Shown here one piece after another: positions 5,703 to 13,096 of a stretch of DNA of 23,630 nt. Under the pieces are notes generated by a model that saw only the letters and a program-made list of their open reading frames with translations, made no database searches and was not told the DNA's origin. Source of the DNA: a virus. The translations under genes were made by a program, and so were the position numbers. The stretch covers positions 1 to 23,630 of the IMG/VR virus record IMGVR_UViG_3300027782_000366; one strand, 5' to 3'. Numbering within the stretch: position 1 is the stretch's first letter; the number at the start of each line of letters is the position of its first letter.

Positions 5703-6949
5703 TTAAGTCCGGTGCGCTCAGCAATCGTGTTCATGCACAGCTGAAGAGACACGGCTTTCTTGTAGAGACTGCGCTGCATCTCTGTGAGCCAGGTGTACGT
5801 TTCTTCGCTGTCACGCACAGCTGCCACTCGTGACGCAAGCTCTTCAGGCGTCCGAACGCGAAGCCACCGCGCAAGATGCTCAAGGTCGCTGTCTTGAACG
5901 ATGCCTGCTTCAACCTGCTCAAGCGTCGGAATGATGTGGCCTTGCGAGTCGTAGTCAGGGTGGAAGAAGCACACAGCGCCAAGTGCAAACGATTCCCATG
6001 GCTTTGTCGTTGCCCACTTAGAGCCAGACGATGGTGTCGTGAATGTTGACTTCACCATGCCCAAGATCCCGGGGACGTCAGCATGGTGGATGGGGTCAAT
6101 CGCTTCAAGACCAAGTTTCTGGAGACCGGTCTCTGACCACTTGCCCGCCATTAGCACTGGCTTAAGCGGCATCACCCAATCTGCGACGATGTCAGCTCTG
6201 TTGAGTTTCACGTATGAACGAGCTTCGTTCACCAAGATGCCGAAATGATGGCGGTCGTTGAAGCCTGCGCCAGCGCCGTCCCACGCGTCGGGTATGCCAA
6301 CGATCTCAAGCTGGGAGTAGATGTAGCGATGCTCAGCCATCCAGACACCAGGAAGATCCGGGTCCCACTCAGCAGGCCAACCGTCTGGGTCTTGTGGGTC
6401 TTCCCAGCGGTAATGTCTCTGCTTGCGCGACCACTCGTACTGACCAAGCATTGGCTGCTGCAGAGGCCATTTCAGATCTCTCGCCTTTATGTAGTTGCGT
6501 GGGTCAGGATGAAGCCACACTTCTTCTCGCGATGGGTCTGCGTCACGCCACTTGTTGATCCCGCGAACGATCGGTGCAGAGTACCGGAGGAATGCTTCTT
6601 GTGGCGACGTGACGTCGTTGCTGCCATTCGTCTTTCGTATTGGCTGGTTGGAAGTCCCGTGCTGGCCCGCCCACACAACGATGGCGTCAAGATCTTCGTA
6701 ATGCTGAGCGACGTCATCAGCTGCTTCGTTCCAATCCTTTGTCTTCTTAAGCTCTGGGACGGTGACGTTCTTCTCGACTGCTGCGTTCTCGCCGCCGCCG
6801 TGGCGCCCGACGATAACGAACTCATCGTTTGGGTACGTTCGCGCAAGTCTATTCAAGAGCAGGAGTGGCTCGTTGTCCCCGCCGACCGGTCCCCACTTGT
6901 CCGGGTCAAGCAGCATTGAGCGACCAAGCTTTGCGTATCCAACCTTCAT
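5699..6949 (-). CDS. Glycosyltransferase, GT-B-like
   Basis: A 416-residue protein starting at ATG, first gene after the 139-bp intergenic hairpin region. The N-terminal half looks like a Rossmann domain (VGYAKLGRSM, GGDNEPLLLLNRLA, FVIVGRHGG). The C-terminal half carries KPWESFALGAVCFFHPDYDS (near residues 317-336), which matches the donor-binding region of GT-B enzymes, where a conserved acidic residue near a Gly-rich turn contacts the nucleotide sugar. The C-terminal helix region (LEHLARWLRVRTPEELASRV) is also usual in such enzymes. There is no signal peptide or membrane segment, so it acts in the cytoplasm. Encoded with the isomerase and nucleotidyltransferase genes, it would use the activated sugar they make. 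The acceptor is unknown: modified phage DNA or virion proteins are the leading options. Confidence 0.75.
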   Translation of the reverse strand: MKVGYAKLGRSMLLDPDKWGPVGGDNEPLLLLNRLARTYPNDEFVIVGRHGGGENAAVEKNVTVPELKKTKDWNEAADDVAQHYEDLDAIVVWAGQHGTSNQPIRKTNGSNDVTSPQEAFLRYSAPIVRGINKWRDADPSREEVWLHPDPRNYIKARDLKWPLQQPMLGQYEWSRKQRHYRWEDPQDPDGWPAEWDPDLPGVWMAEHRYIYSQLEIVGIPDAWDGAGAGFNDRHHFGILVNEARSYVKLNRADIVADWVMPLKPVLMAGKWSETGLQKLGLEAIDPIHHADVPGILGMVKSTFTTPSSGSKWATTKPWESFALGAVCFFHPDYDSQGHIIPTLEQVEAGIVQDSDLEHLARWLRVRTPEELASRVAAVRDSEETYTWLTEMQRSLYKKAVSLQLCMNTIAERTGLK

Positions 6950-6993
6950 GGAGAGATCTTATCGAATCACGCCGGGGATTATGCGGCAGAACA

Positions 6994-7021
6994 ACACAAG
7001 CCCGCGTGAGCGGGCTTGTGT
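6994..7021 (-). terminator. Strong 12-bp perfect stem hairpin, probable terminator
   Basis: The arms ACACAAGCCCGC (6994-7005) and GCGGGCTTGTGT (7010-7021) are perfectly complementary around a 4-base loop. It lies about 70 bases downstream of the large terminase stop. The minus-strand sequence after the stem (TGTTCTGCC) is only moderately T-rich, so a classical intrinsic terminator is likely but not certain; an RNA processing or stabilising hairpin is possible. Confidence 0.65.
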
Positions 7022-7077
7022 CTGTTGCTTGCCGCCGGAGAAAGCAGCAGTCCGACGGCGGTTAGTCAAACATAACG

Positions 7078-7083
7078 ATTATA
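7078..7083 (-). promoter_or_regulatory. Possible -10 element (TATAAT)
   Basis: The minus strand reads TATAAT here, just after the large terminase stop and upstream of the sugar cassette. There is no recognisable TTGACA at the usual distance, the hairpin lies between it and the next gene, and the window encodes its own sigma factor whose preferences may differ. A weak call. Confidence 0.2.
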
Positions 7084-7088
7084 CTCAG

Positions 7089-8477
7089 TCAGAACGAGAA
7101 GATCTTGCCGATGCGACCCTTCCTCGCTCCTGCATCTGTGTACTCGCACGCGATCGCCAGAGCCATCACTGAGTCCTGAACAATGTTGTCGTCAGGAATC
7201 TGATACCCACGCAACTCTACGTCAAGCTGTGGGTAGTGCTTGTCGGAGTAAGCAAGTTGGTGCTTCTCCACGAGGAACTGAAGCTTGTCTATGATGCGCG
7301 CCTTACTTGGCTTCGTTGTCTTAAAGAGTGTCACTTCACGCTCTGGGATCTCGAGGTTCTCAGCGACTGCTTCGCCAGCAGCGTTAGCTTCAATGGCAAG
7401 TACGCCTGGGTACTCGTCGTGCATCTGCTCGATGACGCGTTGGAGTTCTGGGTATGGGACTCCGCGGAGTCTCTTGTACTCGACGACGTTCACGGGACTT
7501 GACTGGTCGGTGACATCAATGGCAATGATCACAGCTGCGTCGTGGTGACGACCAACATCACATGCCACAACGTACTTGTGCTCCTCTACCGGTGACATTG
7601 GGCCGGTGCCTTGCGACGAACACACGTCCAAGTCTCCAGCCTTGAACTTAAACACTCCGCCGCCGAAGAGAGCGTCTTTCCACGACATCGCGTACTCTCG
7701 ACGAAACTGCTCCTCAGTCATTGCTTTCTTCTTGTCTTCAAGCCACTTCATGTCTCGGTCTGGTCGCTGAAGCGCGTCAATAAAGATAGGAGCAACGTCA
7801 GTGTCTCCTGCCATGCACCGACGCCAGAACATTGCTGGGAAGTTGTTCGGGCCCATGCCGGTTGTGATGATGTGGCATGTCCCAGCCATTGACGGCTCGA
7901 CTGCCTGCCACACACGAGCTGGGTTGCCCATCCGCGCCCACTCATCTACATGGCCGTGCGTGCACGTTGCTTCAACCGCGGTGTCTTCGTCTGCCGGGTA
8001 CGCAACGACAAGTCTCTCATCGTCTTCACCTGCGATGAGAGAGAACTCATGCGATGTGTTCACGCCGACCGGAAGCGTAAGCCAGGGCGGGAGTCGCTTA
8101 AGCCCGTACTTGACGCCATTCAAGAGTTCCACAGCTGCGTGGTCGCGACGCGAGAACAAGTGTATGCGTTCGTTCGTCCCACGAAACCTAGCGCACCATG
8201 CGTCGTATGCTGTTGCGATCGTTGTGTATCCAAGCTTCCTTGCTTTCAGCGCGAAGAGCTTCTCGTTGCTCTCCACGGCGTCGCAGAACTGCTGCTGCCC
8301 AGACCATAACTCGTTGCCAAGCTTTCGCTGCGTGCCCGTTCTTGAGTCGATGAAACTCCAATACTTCAAGAAGTGACGGAAGTCGGTGGCGCACATGACG
8401 AGTTCTTGAGTCTTACGTTCATCGCGCTGAATGTCTGCGGCGTAAAGCGGGTGTACGGGTATGCGAAGCTCAGTCAA
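7089..8477 (-). CDS. terL: Terminase large subunit
   Basis: The packaging motor and genome-cutting nuclease. With a TTG start at 8477 the protein is 462 residues. The ATPase domain has a variant Walker A, KARKLGYTT, of the form common in phage terminases, and a Walker B ending in HGHVDEWARM. The C-terminal RNase-H-like nuclease has VACDVGRHHDAAV, LAIEANAAG and DSVMALAIA as its acidic motifs. The frame is open upstream to 8750, but that part lies inside the small terminase gene and has no packaging motifs. TTG at 8477 would give an eight-base overlap with the small subunit stop, like other junctions here; ATG at 8396 is the alternative. It acts with TerS and the portal to fill the prohead. Confidence 0.93.
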   Translation of the reverse strand: MTELRIPVHPLYAADIQRDERKTQELVMCATDFRHFLKYWSFIDSRTGTQRKLGNELWSGQQQFCDAVESNEKLFALKARKLGYTTIATAYDAWCARFRGTNERIHLFSRRDHAAVELLNGVKYGLKRLPPWLTLPVGVNTSHEFSLIAGEDDERLVVAYPADEDTAVEATCTHGHVDEWARMGNPARVWQAVEPSMAGTCHIITTGMGPNNFPAMFWRRCMAGDTDVAPIFIDALQRPDRDMKWLEDKKKAMTEEQFRREYAMSWKDALFGGGVFKFKAGDLDVCSSQGTGPMSPVEEHKYVVACDVGRHHDAAVIIAIDVTDQSSPVNVVEYKRLRGVPYPELQRVIEQMHDEYPGVLAIEANAAGEAVAENLEIPEREVTLFKTTKPSKARIIDKLQFLVEKHQLAYSDKHYPQLDVELRGYQIPDDNIVQDSVMALAIACEYTDAGARKGRIGKIFSF

Positions 8478-8967
8478 TCTGCTTGCCCGTTGTCTCAGCA
8501 ACCACAGCAGCTGCTTTCGCGCGCGGGTCTCCACGGACTTCGTCTGCGCCTTGAACGACAATGACTGCTGCTTGAGCGGACCCAGGACTTGCTCCTTGCG
8601 AGTCTTGCGTCGTGCTAGCGAACGCAGCCTCTCCAAGCGCTTGTAGTAGCATCTCTGCTGCTCGCAGCCGTATCGTCCAGGCTGGGTCTCCGTCCTTTGT
8701 CTCAGCCTCGAGAGCGTCTCTGAGCTGGTCAATAGAGGCGCGCGCTCCATCTACGATGTCAACGCGCACACGGCGAAGTAGCGGTTCCATCTCCTGTGAC
8801 ACACGGGTGCTGAGTTCGCTTACTTGCTCGCGGTATGGTTCCATCTGGCGCCAGCGAGCCAAAGATGACTCACTGATGCCAACTGCCTTTGCTGTCTCTT
8901 CGCGCGAGAATCCTTGCGCGTCCAGTACCGCGGCCTGCTGCTGTTGTGGTGTTAGAAGTTCTCCCAT
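8470..8967 (-). CDS. terS: Terminase small subunit
   Basis: A 165-residue protein starting at ATG and overlapping the upstream HAD gene by 16 bases. Residues about 7-40 form a helix-turn-helix (LDAQGFSREETAKAVGIS, then SSLARWRQ) of the type that starts small terminases and recognises the packaging site. A central helical segment (about 45-110) would form the oligomerisation ring, and an Ala/Gly-rich tail ends the protein. It lies directly upstream of the large subunit, the standard arrangement. The assignment rests on the HTH, size and position rather than a catalytic motif. Confidence 0.75.
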   Translation of the reverse strand: MGELLTPQQQQAAVLDAQGFSREETAKAVGISESSLARWRQMEPYREQVSELSTRVSQEMEPLLRRVRVDIVDGARASIDQLRDALEAETKDGDPAWTIRLRAAEMLLQALGEAAFASTTQDSQGASPGSAQAAVIVVQGADEVRGDPRAKAAAVVAETTGKQID

Positions 8968-9497
8968 GACTGTGCTTGCTCGATTACGTCCTCGTATCTA
9001 ACTCTATCTTTAGACGCGTGTACCGCGAGCCAGTCAGTCTTGTCGCCCACAAGAGAGCAGGTGCTCATGAGATCGTCGAAGTAGATTCCGCGTGGAGCAA
9101 CTTCGTTAAGCATTGTTGGGCGAAGCTGAGGGGCGACGCGGGAAGCACGGAACGTGACGCAGTCTGCGACGCCAACTGCTCGGAGAGCAATCCCAAGAGA
9201 GTCCTGGCATGAGCTTGTGATGACGCCGACTTCCCAACCAATGTTGAAGAGATCGCGGACTGCTTGAGCAGCAGGAAGCGCGTGAAGCACGGCGTGAGAT
9301 AGGAGGTCGATGTACTTCTGAGCTTTCGCGTCGTGTATCATCGCAGCACGCTCAGCTCCAACCTTGTCTGGGAGCCACACGTGCCACGGCTTGCCGAAGA
9401 AGTCATCGGGCGGAGTCACGCCGGACATGACATACGCTTCGCGTGCGTATGCCTCTGTGTCGACGATTGTTCCGTCTAAGTCGAAGATTGCGTTCAC
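8952..9497 (-). CDS. HAD-superfamily phosphatase (subfamily I-like)
   Basis: A 181-residue protein starting at GTG in a GTGA overlap with the preceding small gene. Motif I is FDLDGTIVDTEA (5-16), with both catalytic Asp residues; motif II is VITSS (about 113-117); motif IV is IYFDDLMST. A helical cap lies between motifs I and II. An obvious motif III Lys is not clear; Arg in LRPTM could serve. The substrate is unknown. Phage HAD enzymes often trim nucleotides or repair DNA ends, but a sugar bisphosphate is also possible: the sugar cassette would need a phosphatase if its kinase makes a bisphosphate, as in the heptose pathway. That link is inference. Confidence 0.75.
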   Translation of the reverse strand: MNAIFDLDGTIVDTEAYAREAYVMSGVTPPDDFFGKPWHVWLPDKVGAERAAMIHDAKAQKYIDLLSHAVLHALPAAQAVRDLFNIGWEVGVITSSCQDSLGIALRAVGVADCVTFRASRVAPQLRPTMLNEVAPRGIYFDDLMSTCSLVGDKTDWLAVHASKDRVRYEDVIEQAQSWENF

Positions 9498-9679
9498 TTT
9501 GATGCACTCAGTTCGTCATCTGCGGCTTTGCGACTTGTGTACTGGTTAGAATCCCCACGGTAAAGTGGCCACGGGAGTTCTTCGTCCTCCCGGATTCTTA
9601 GCAATAGACACAAGCGGCGTCCTTGGTGTCTGTCGTGCAGCTCCTTAGGATGACCGCAGGCAGAGCACCAGCGCGCCAT
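9494..9679 (-). CDS. Small Cys/His-rich protein
   Basis: A 61-residue protein. The ATG (complement of 9677-9679) overlaps the metallophosphoesterase stop by one base (TAATG) and is followed at once by CSACGHPKELHD, so it is preferred over an upstream start 28 codons earlier, which would lie inside the previous gene. The CxxCGH, later HD and a further Cys (residue 27) resemble a small zinc-binding knuckle of the kind found in many short phage proteins. The rest is charged with no other motif. It ends in a GTGA overlap with the HAD gene. Function unknown; zinc binding is inferred. Confidence 0.65.
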   Translation of the reverse strand: MARWCSACGHPKELHDRHQGRRLCLLLRIREDEELPWPLYRGDSNQYTSRKAADDELSASK

Positions 9680-10857
9680 TATTCGAACTTCCTGCCGTCT
9701 GGAAGCAGCAGTCTGCCAGCAACGTACACGGCGGGGGCGAGCGCAAAGTCGTTGTCTCCCCATACGTGGCCGTAAACGAATCCCTGCTGCCAGTCAGGTT
9801 CAGATGTGTACCCCAAGCCGTCTTCAATCGAAGCCATCGTCCCTGCTTGCACAGCAACGCGAACGTCAATCGGGTCATGCTTAGTGCGGTAAGTAAACTG
9901 CAGACGATGTGAGTGTCCTTGCACCTGAGAGTTGGAGTGTTTAGAGAGCATGGTGTCGCCTGCACTCTTTGACGTGACGTACCCGTGGCGAGCAGTCAAA
10001 GACTTCGTGACAGGGAACTTTGCTCGCTCCCAGTTAGAATCACCGTCGCCAGCCATCTCGACTCCAAGTTCCTCTAAGCGCCACAAGCGGCGTAGTGAAT
10101 AAGACGACACCTGCTCCTCAAACGCAGGGCCAACGCCACGGAGCTCGGGTGCTTTGTCGAACACATAGTGCTCAACGCGAGCGTCGTGGTTTCCTGGGAG
10201 CATCACAACACGCGTGGTCGGAGATGAAGCGCGGTAGTCGCTAAGAACTTCGAACACAGCACGGTTGCATTCAATCACTGACTGCCTGAAGCCGTCAGTC
10301 TCGCGGTGACGAGACACGGTTGAGTAGTCAGCGATGTCGCCAAGCAGCACAAGCAGGTCGGGCTTCTCGTCCGCAAGGAAGTCGCAGAACAAGCGATGAA
10401 GCTTCTTGTCGTGGTGCGGGCAATGTTGGTCGCCAGCCAAGACCACTGACCTATCACCTTTAAGTGGAGCAGTTGGCTCCGGCGGAGGAGTCCAAGCGGC
10501 TGGGTCAACCGGCGCGATGAGGAGTTCAGTTGGGACGACGTCAACTCGCAACTGCGGCTGTGGTGGGTCACCCCACTGATTCGCTCTGACGCGAACGATC
10601 TTCCAGTCTTCGATGTCCAAGCCAAACTTAGCGAGCAACTCTTCTGGAGATGATACCGCGCCAAGCGGACTCGTCAGAGTAGCAGACCCATCGTCGTTGT
10701 CAGTCCGACCTTCGCCGCTGCGAACGTTCTCCCAGCGCGATTGCACTGACGAACGAGGCGCGCCCGAGAGGCGGGCTGCCTCAGAGACTGACGTGGCGGT
10801 ACCGTTCTGAAGTAGCTCAACTGCTTGGTCAACCTTTGGGTTCGTAGATGAAGCCAT
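9679..10857 (-). CDS. Metallophosphoesterase with N-terminal HTH
   Basis: A 392-residue protein starting at ATG with an AAGG-type ribosome binding site. Residues about 8-42 form a helix-turn-helix (VSEAARLSGAPRSSVQSRW). The catalytic calcineurin-like domain spans about 135-385, with AGDQHCPHHD (D-x-H), LLGDIADY (GDxx), LPGNHD (GNHD) and QGHSH (GHxH) in order, so the two-metal site is complete. Such enzymes hydrolyse phosphodiesters or phosphomonoesters; similar proteins are common in phages of Actinobacteria, near the packaging or replication genes. The HTH suggests binding to DNA, perhaps as a sequence-guided nuclease or phosphatase. The real substrate is unknown. Confidence 0.87.
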   Translation of the reverse strand: MASSTNPKVDQAVELLQNGTATSVSEAARLSGAPRSSVQSRWENVRSGEGRTDNDDGSATLTSPLGAVSSPEELLAKFGLDIEDWKIVRVRANQWGDPPQPQLRVDVVPTELLIAPVDPAAWTPPPEPTAPLKGDRSVVLAGDQHCPHHDKKLHRLFCDFLADEKPDLLVLLGDIADYSTVSRHRETDGFRQSVIECNRAVFEVLSDYRASSPTTRVVMLPGNHDARVEHYVFDKAPELRGVGPAFEEQVSSYSLRRLWRLEELGVEMAGDGDSNWERAKFPVTKSLTARHGYVTSKSAGDTMLSKHSNSQVQGHSHRLQFTYRTKHDPIDVRVAVQAGTMASIEDGLGYTSEPDWQQGFVYGHVWGDNDFALAPAVYVAGRLLLPDGRKFE

Positions 10858-10866
10858 GTGTTTACC

Positions 10867-12129
10867 TTAGCTTCTCACGGGCTTCTTAGTGCGGTCAACG
10901 AGATGCGAGACTTCCGTTGGCCACTTCTTATAAGCCTGTGTTGAGTCGTGTATGTACTCGTTGTCGCCAATCTTCTCGCCTTGCTGGCCTGGGTCGCCGT
11001 CAAGCGCTCTCCCAAACCATCCGCTCACCCAACGCCCAGACTCGACCGGGCAACACTTTCCGATGAGCATTGACGACTTGTTCACATGGCCCGATGGCCA
11101 CTGCCACTCGTCTGGGTACCCCATGAGACGAGCGAGTTCTCGGATTGTGAAGAGACGATCTTCTTTGTAGTGAACGAATCCGTGCACGCCGCCGCCTGTG
11201 AGGACGTACCCAGGACGGTCAGGGTCTACGCGACGGGGCCATGACCAGCCACGGACATCATTCTTCTCGTGGTCCCACTTGTCTTTCAGCGACGGCGGAA
11301 TCTTCCCGTACCGCTTAAGTGCTTGGTGGATTGTCTCGCCAGGCTCCCAATGCTCGACGAGATCGCCAAGCACTCGTGAAAGTCTCGTTGGACCTTCAGC
11401 GATTGTCTGGTGATCGCCCACCATGCCGTCGCTACGAAGCTTTGGCCTCGCCCAGTCAGATGGCTTGCGCTTGAGCTTCTGGTCTTCCCACTGAAGTTCG
11501 AGACCGATGAGGTCGTCAATCGCGTCGCGGTATGTGACTACCTTGCGCGGCTCTGGGTCGTCAACACCGAACGGAATCCGGTGAAGCACCAAGTAGTAGC
11601 GGTGGCGCATCTGCGCAGATCCGACTGACGATCCACTCATCAAGACGTGTGTCATGTCGTATGTCTGGCCAGTTGCGTCGCTCAAGTTCTTTCGCAGCGT
11701 CTGCATCAGTGACCGCCCTTGCTTGTAAGCGCCCTGAACCGACTCGAGCGATACAATGAGAGGGCCGTCTTTGCCGTCGGGACCGGTGCATCGTCCCGCA
11801 TACGAGATAAGATCTTTCATGCATTGGTTTATCGCGGAGTCAGGGCCACGAGAGTTCTCGCCTTTGGAGATGTTCATCAGTGAGAATCCTGAGCACGGGG
11901 GTGTGCCGCACAGCAGAGCGACGTCTTCTTGTGGCGTCCAAGACTCAACGGGACCGACTTCCTGCTCCCACTCACTTCCGATGATTGCGCGGTTGTCGTC
12001 CATCGTCTGGTCGCCGAAGCCACCGGGCAGTGATGCGCGATGAATCAAGTCAAACTTGCCAGTCTGAACAGTGGCGAGAGACCACGCCCCTGCTAGTCCT
12101 TGGCAGTCAACGAACTTGTACTTACTCAC
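10867..12129 (-). CDS. DNA cytosine-C5 methyltransferase, divergent
   Basis: A 420-residue protein starting at GTG, with a strong ribosome binding site (AGGAGGA, complement of 12137-12143, 7 bases upstream), which fixes the start. Motif IV is GTPPCSGFSLMN with catalytic C79; motif VIII is QMRHRYYLV; the C-terminal motif is FTIRELARLMGYPDEW. Two motifs are unusual: the SAM-binding motif I reads VDCQGLAGAWSLA instead of the usual D-FxGxGG, and motif VI reads ESV rather than ENV, keeping the Glu. The enzyme would methylate cytosine in a specific DNA sequence, protecting against restriction. Target specificity cannot be read. If phage cytosines are 5-hydroxymethylated, a normal C5 methyltransferase could not act on them, a point against (or a constraint on) that hypothesis. 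Confidence 0.8.
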   Translation of the reverse strand: MSKYKFVDCQGLAGAWSLATVQTGKFDLIHRASLPGGFGDQTMDDNRAIIGSEWEQEVGPVESWTPQEDVALLCGTPPCSGFSLMNISKGENSRGPDSAINQCMKDLISYAGRCTGPDGKDGPLIVSLESVQGAYKQGRSLMQTLRKNLSDATGQTYDMTHVLMSGSSVGSAQMRHRYYLVLHRIPFGVDDPEPRKVVTYRDAIDDLIGLELQWEDQKLKRKPSDWARPKLRSDGMVGDHQTIAEGPTRLSRVLGDLVEHWEPGETIHQALKRYGKIPPSLKDKWDHEKNDVRGWSWPRRVDPDRPGYVLTGGGVHGFVHYKEDRLFTIRELARLMGYPDEWQWPSGHVNKSSMLIGKCCPVESGRWVSGWFGRALDGDPGQQGEKIGDNEYIHDSTQAYKKWPTEVSHLVDRTKKPVRS

Positions 12130-12478
12130 CGTATCGTCCTCCTGGTTTCTGTCTGTCTGAGTTTACTTGCTGCTTGCGACCAAACCGCTCACGCAGTTCG
12201 TCGTCGTTGCATCCTGCTGCGATAAGAATGTTGAAGACGAAGTGTAAGACATCTACACACTCCTCCTTCACTGCTTCTTTGTCCTTCATGCCGCTCTTCT
12301 TTGACCAAGGCTTCCACTCAACCTCGTGTAGTGCTTCGTGCAACTCATCGGTCGCAGCGAGGACATTCCACCGCACGTACTCGCTCTGCTCGTCTGGCGT
12401 AAGATCGTTCGGGTCTACGCCAAAAGCTTCGCGTTGAAGCTCAAGCTGGTCAGCCAGCGGCCGCCACTCGCCTCCCAT
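12122..12478 (-). CDS. All-alpha NTP pyrophosphohydrolase (dUTPase/dCTPase or MazG-like)
   Basis: A 118-residue helical protein starting at ATG directly after the DUF669 stop. Its metal-binding pattern is TDELHEALHEVEWKPW (43-58, with E45 and E48) and EECVDVLHFVFNILIAAG (72-89, with E73 and D76), the ExxE...ExxD arrangement of dimeric dUTPases and MazG proteins. The KPW and LHF elements fit the dimeric dUTPase branch best. That superfamily also includes the T-even phage dCTPase-dUTPase (T4 gp56), which removes dCTP and feeds dCMP to hydroxymethylation. It would hydrolyse a dNTP to dNMP and pyrophosphate; whether the base is U or C cannot be decided by eye. It overlaps the methyltransferase start by eight bases. 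Confidence 0.78.
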   Translation of the reverse strand: MGGEWRPLADQLELQREAFGVDPNDLTPDEQSEYVRWNVLAATDELHEALHEVEWKPWSKKSGMKDKEAVKEECVDVLHFVFNILIAAGCNDDELRERFGRKQQVNSDRQKPGGRYGE

Positions 12479-13096
12479 TTAGAAGGCGGGCGGCGGAGTG
12501 TCAGGAATGGCGGGCGCCGACGGCGCTACACCGTTCTCGCTCGGTGCTGCAGACTCAGCGGGTGCTGGTTCCTCAGCGGCCGGCATGGCCGGTGCCTCAG
12601 GCATCGCGGGCGCAGCAGGCGCGGGAGGCGCAGCAGGCGCGGGAGCAGGGGCAGATGCAGTTGGCATGGGAGCACTTCCGTTCCCGATGCTGACGAGCTT
12701 AATGCCGCCGATCGGAATGTCGTTCCGTGCTTCGCCTTGCCACTCACGGTTGTTCACCTTGAGCATGACGACTCGTCCGACCATTGCGTTCGCAACTTCG
12801 TCGAGCGAGTTGGCAGCAGCGAAGAACTCTTCGTCAAGACCGAAGCCCTTCATCTGCCTGAAGAAGATCGACCGCGCAGCCTCAGACAGCGTGAACTGCC
12901 CCGCCAAGAATCGCTTCCCAGCGTATGGACCGCTCGTGATCTTGAAGGTCGGGAGGATCCCTGCGTTGCCGCTCTTTGCGGTCCGCACAGTTGCGGAGAT
13001 GACCTCTGCCTCGTACTCCTGGCCGGGGTCTAGAACGACAAGCTCGTCGTCCTGCTGATACTGCTGAAACAACTCTTGTAGATTCACACTACTCAC
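12479..13096 (-). CDS. DUF669-family single-stranded-DNA-binding-like protein
   Basis: A 205-residue protein starting at GTG, with AAAGGAG about 6 bases upstream. Residues 1-140 match DUF669 (ending ARNDIPIGGIKLVSIG), a phage family found next to Sak4-type recombinases that probably binds single-stranded DNA. Residues about 141-205 are a disordered Ala-Pro-Glu tail containing an 18-bp tandem repeat, and the protein ends PPPAF. Bacterial SSB proteins also have a disordered acidic tail ending in a hydrophobic Phe tip that docks partner enzymes, so this tail may do the same. The gene overlaps the Sak4 gene by eight bases, consistent with a recombination pair. Confidence 0.8.
   Translation of the reverse strand: MSSVNLQELFQQYQQDDELVVLDPGQEYEAEVISATVRTAKSGNAGILPTFKITSGPYAGKRFLAGQFTLSEAARSIFFRQMKGFGLDEEFFAAANSLDEVANAMVGRVVMLKVNNREWQGEARNDIPIGGIKLVSIGNGSAPMPTASAPAPAPAAPPAPAAPAMPEAPAMPAAEEPAPAESAAPSENGVAPSAPAIPDTPPPAF
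12609..12644. repeat. 18-bp tandem repeat, two perfect copies
   Basis: Two perfect 18-bp units (12609-12626 and 12627-12644) inside the DUF669 tail, each encoding six Pro/Ala residues. It expands the linker in frame and probably arose by slippage. Confidence 0.9.

Larger units (their letters stand above)
6950..7088. other. Intergenic region between terminase and sugar cassette
   Basis: This 139-bp stretch is the only gap over 100 bp in the window. It holds a perfect 12-bp-stem hairpin (6994-7021), a weaker GC-rich inverted repeat with CCGCC near 7031 and GGCGG near 7067, and a TATAAT-like hexamer on the minus strand. No ORF or tRNA is apparent. It probably separates the terminase transcript from the sugar and head genes. 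Confidence 0.7.

Noticed and set aside
6245-6919. 224-codon plus-strand ORF
   Set aside because: Fully antisense to the glycosyltransferase gene, which has recognisable motifs; the translated product shows no domain.
6950-7088. tRNA or small structured RNA gene
   Set aside because: The hairpins do not form a cloverleaf and no acceptor or anticodon pattern is visible.
8478-8750. Upstream extension of the large terminase frame
   Set aside because: It overlaps the small terminase gene completely and has Arg/Gln-rich sequence without terminase motifs.
12338-13033. 231-codon plus-strand ORF
   Set aside because: Antisense to the DUF669 tail; the Arg/Gly-rich product reflects the GC-rich Pro-Ala repeat.
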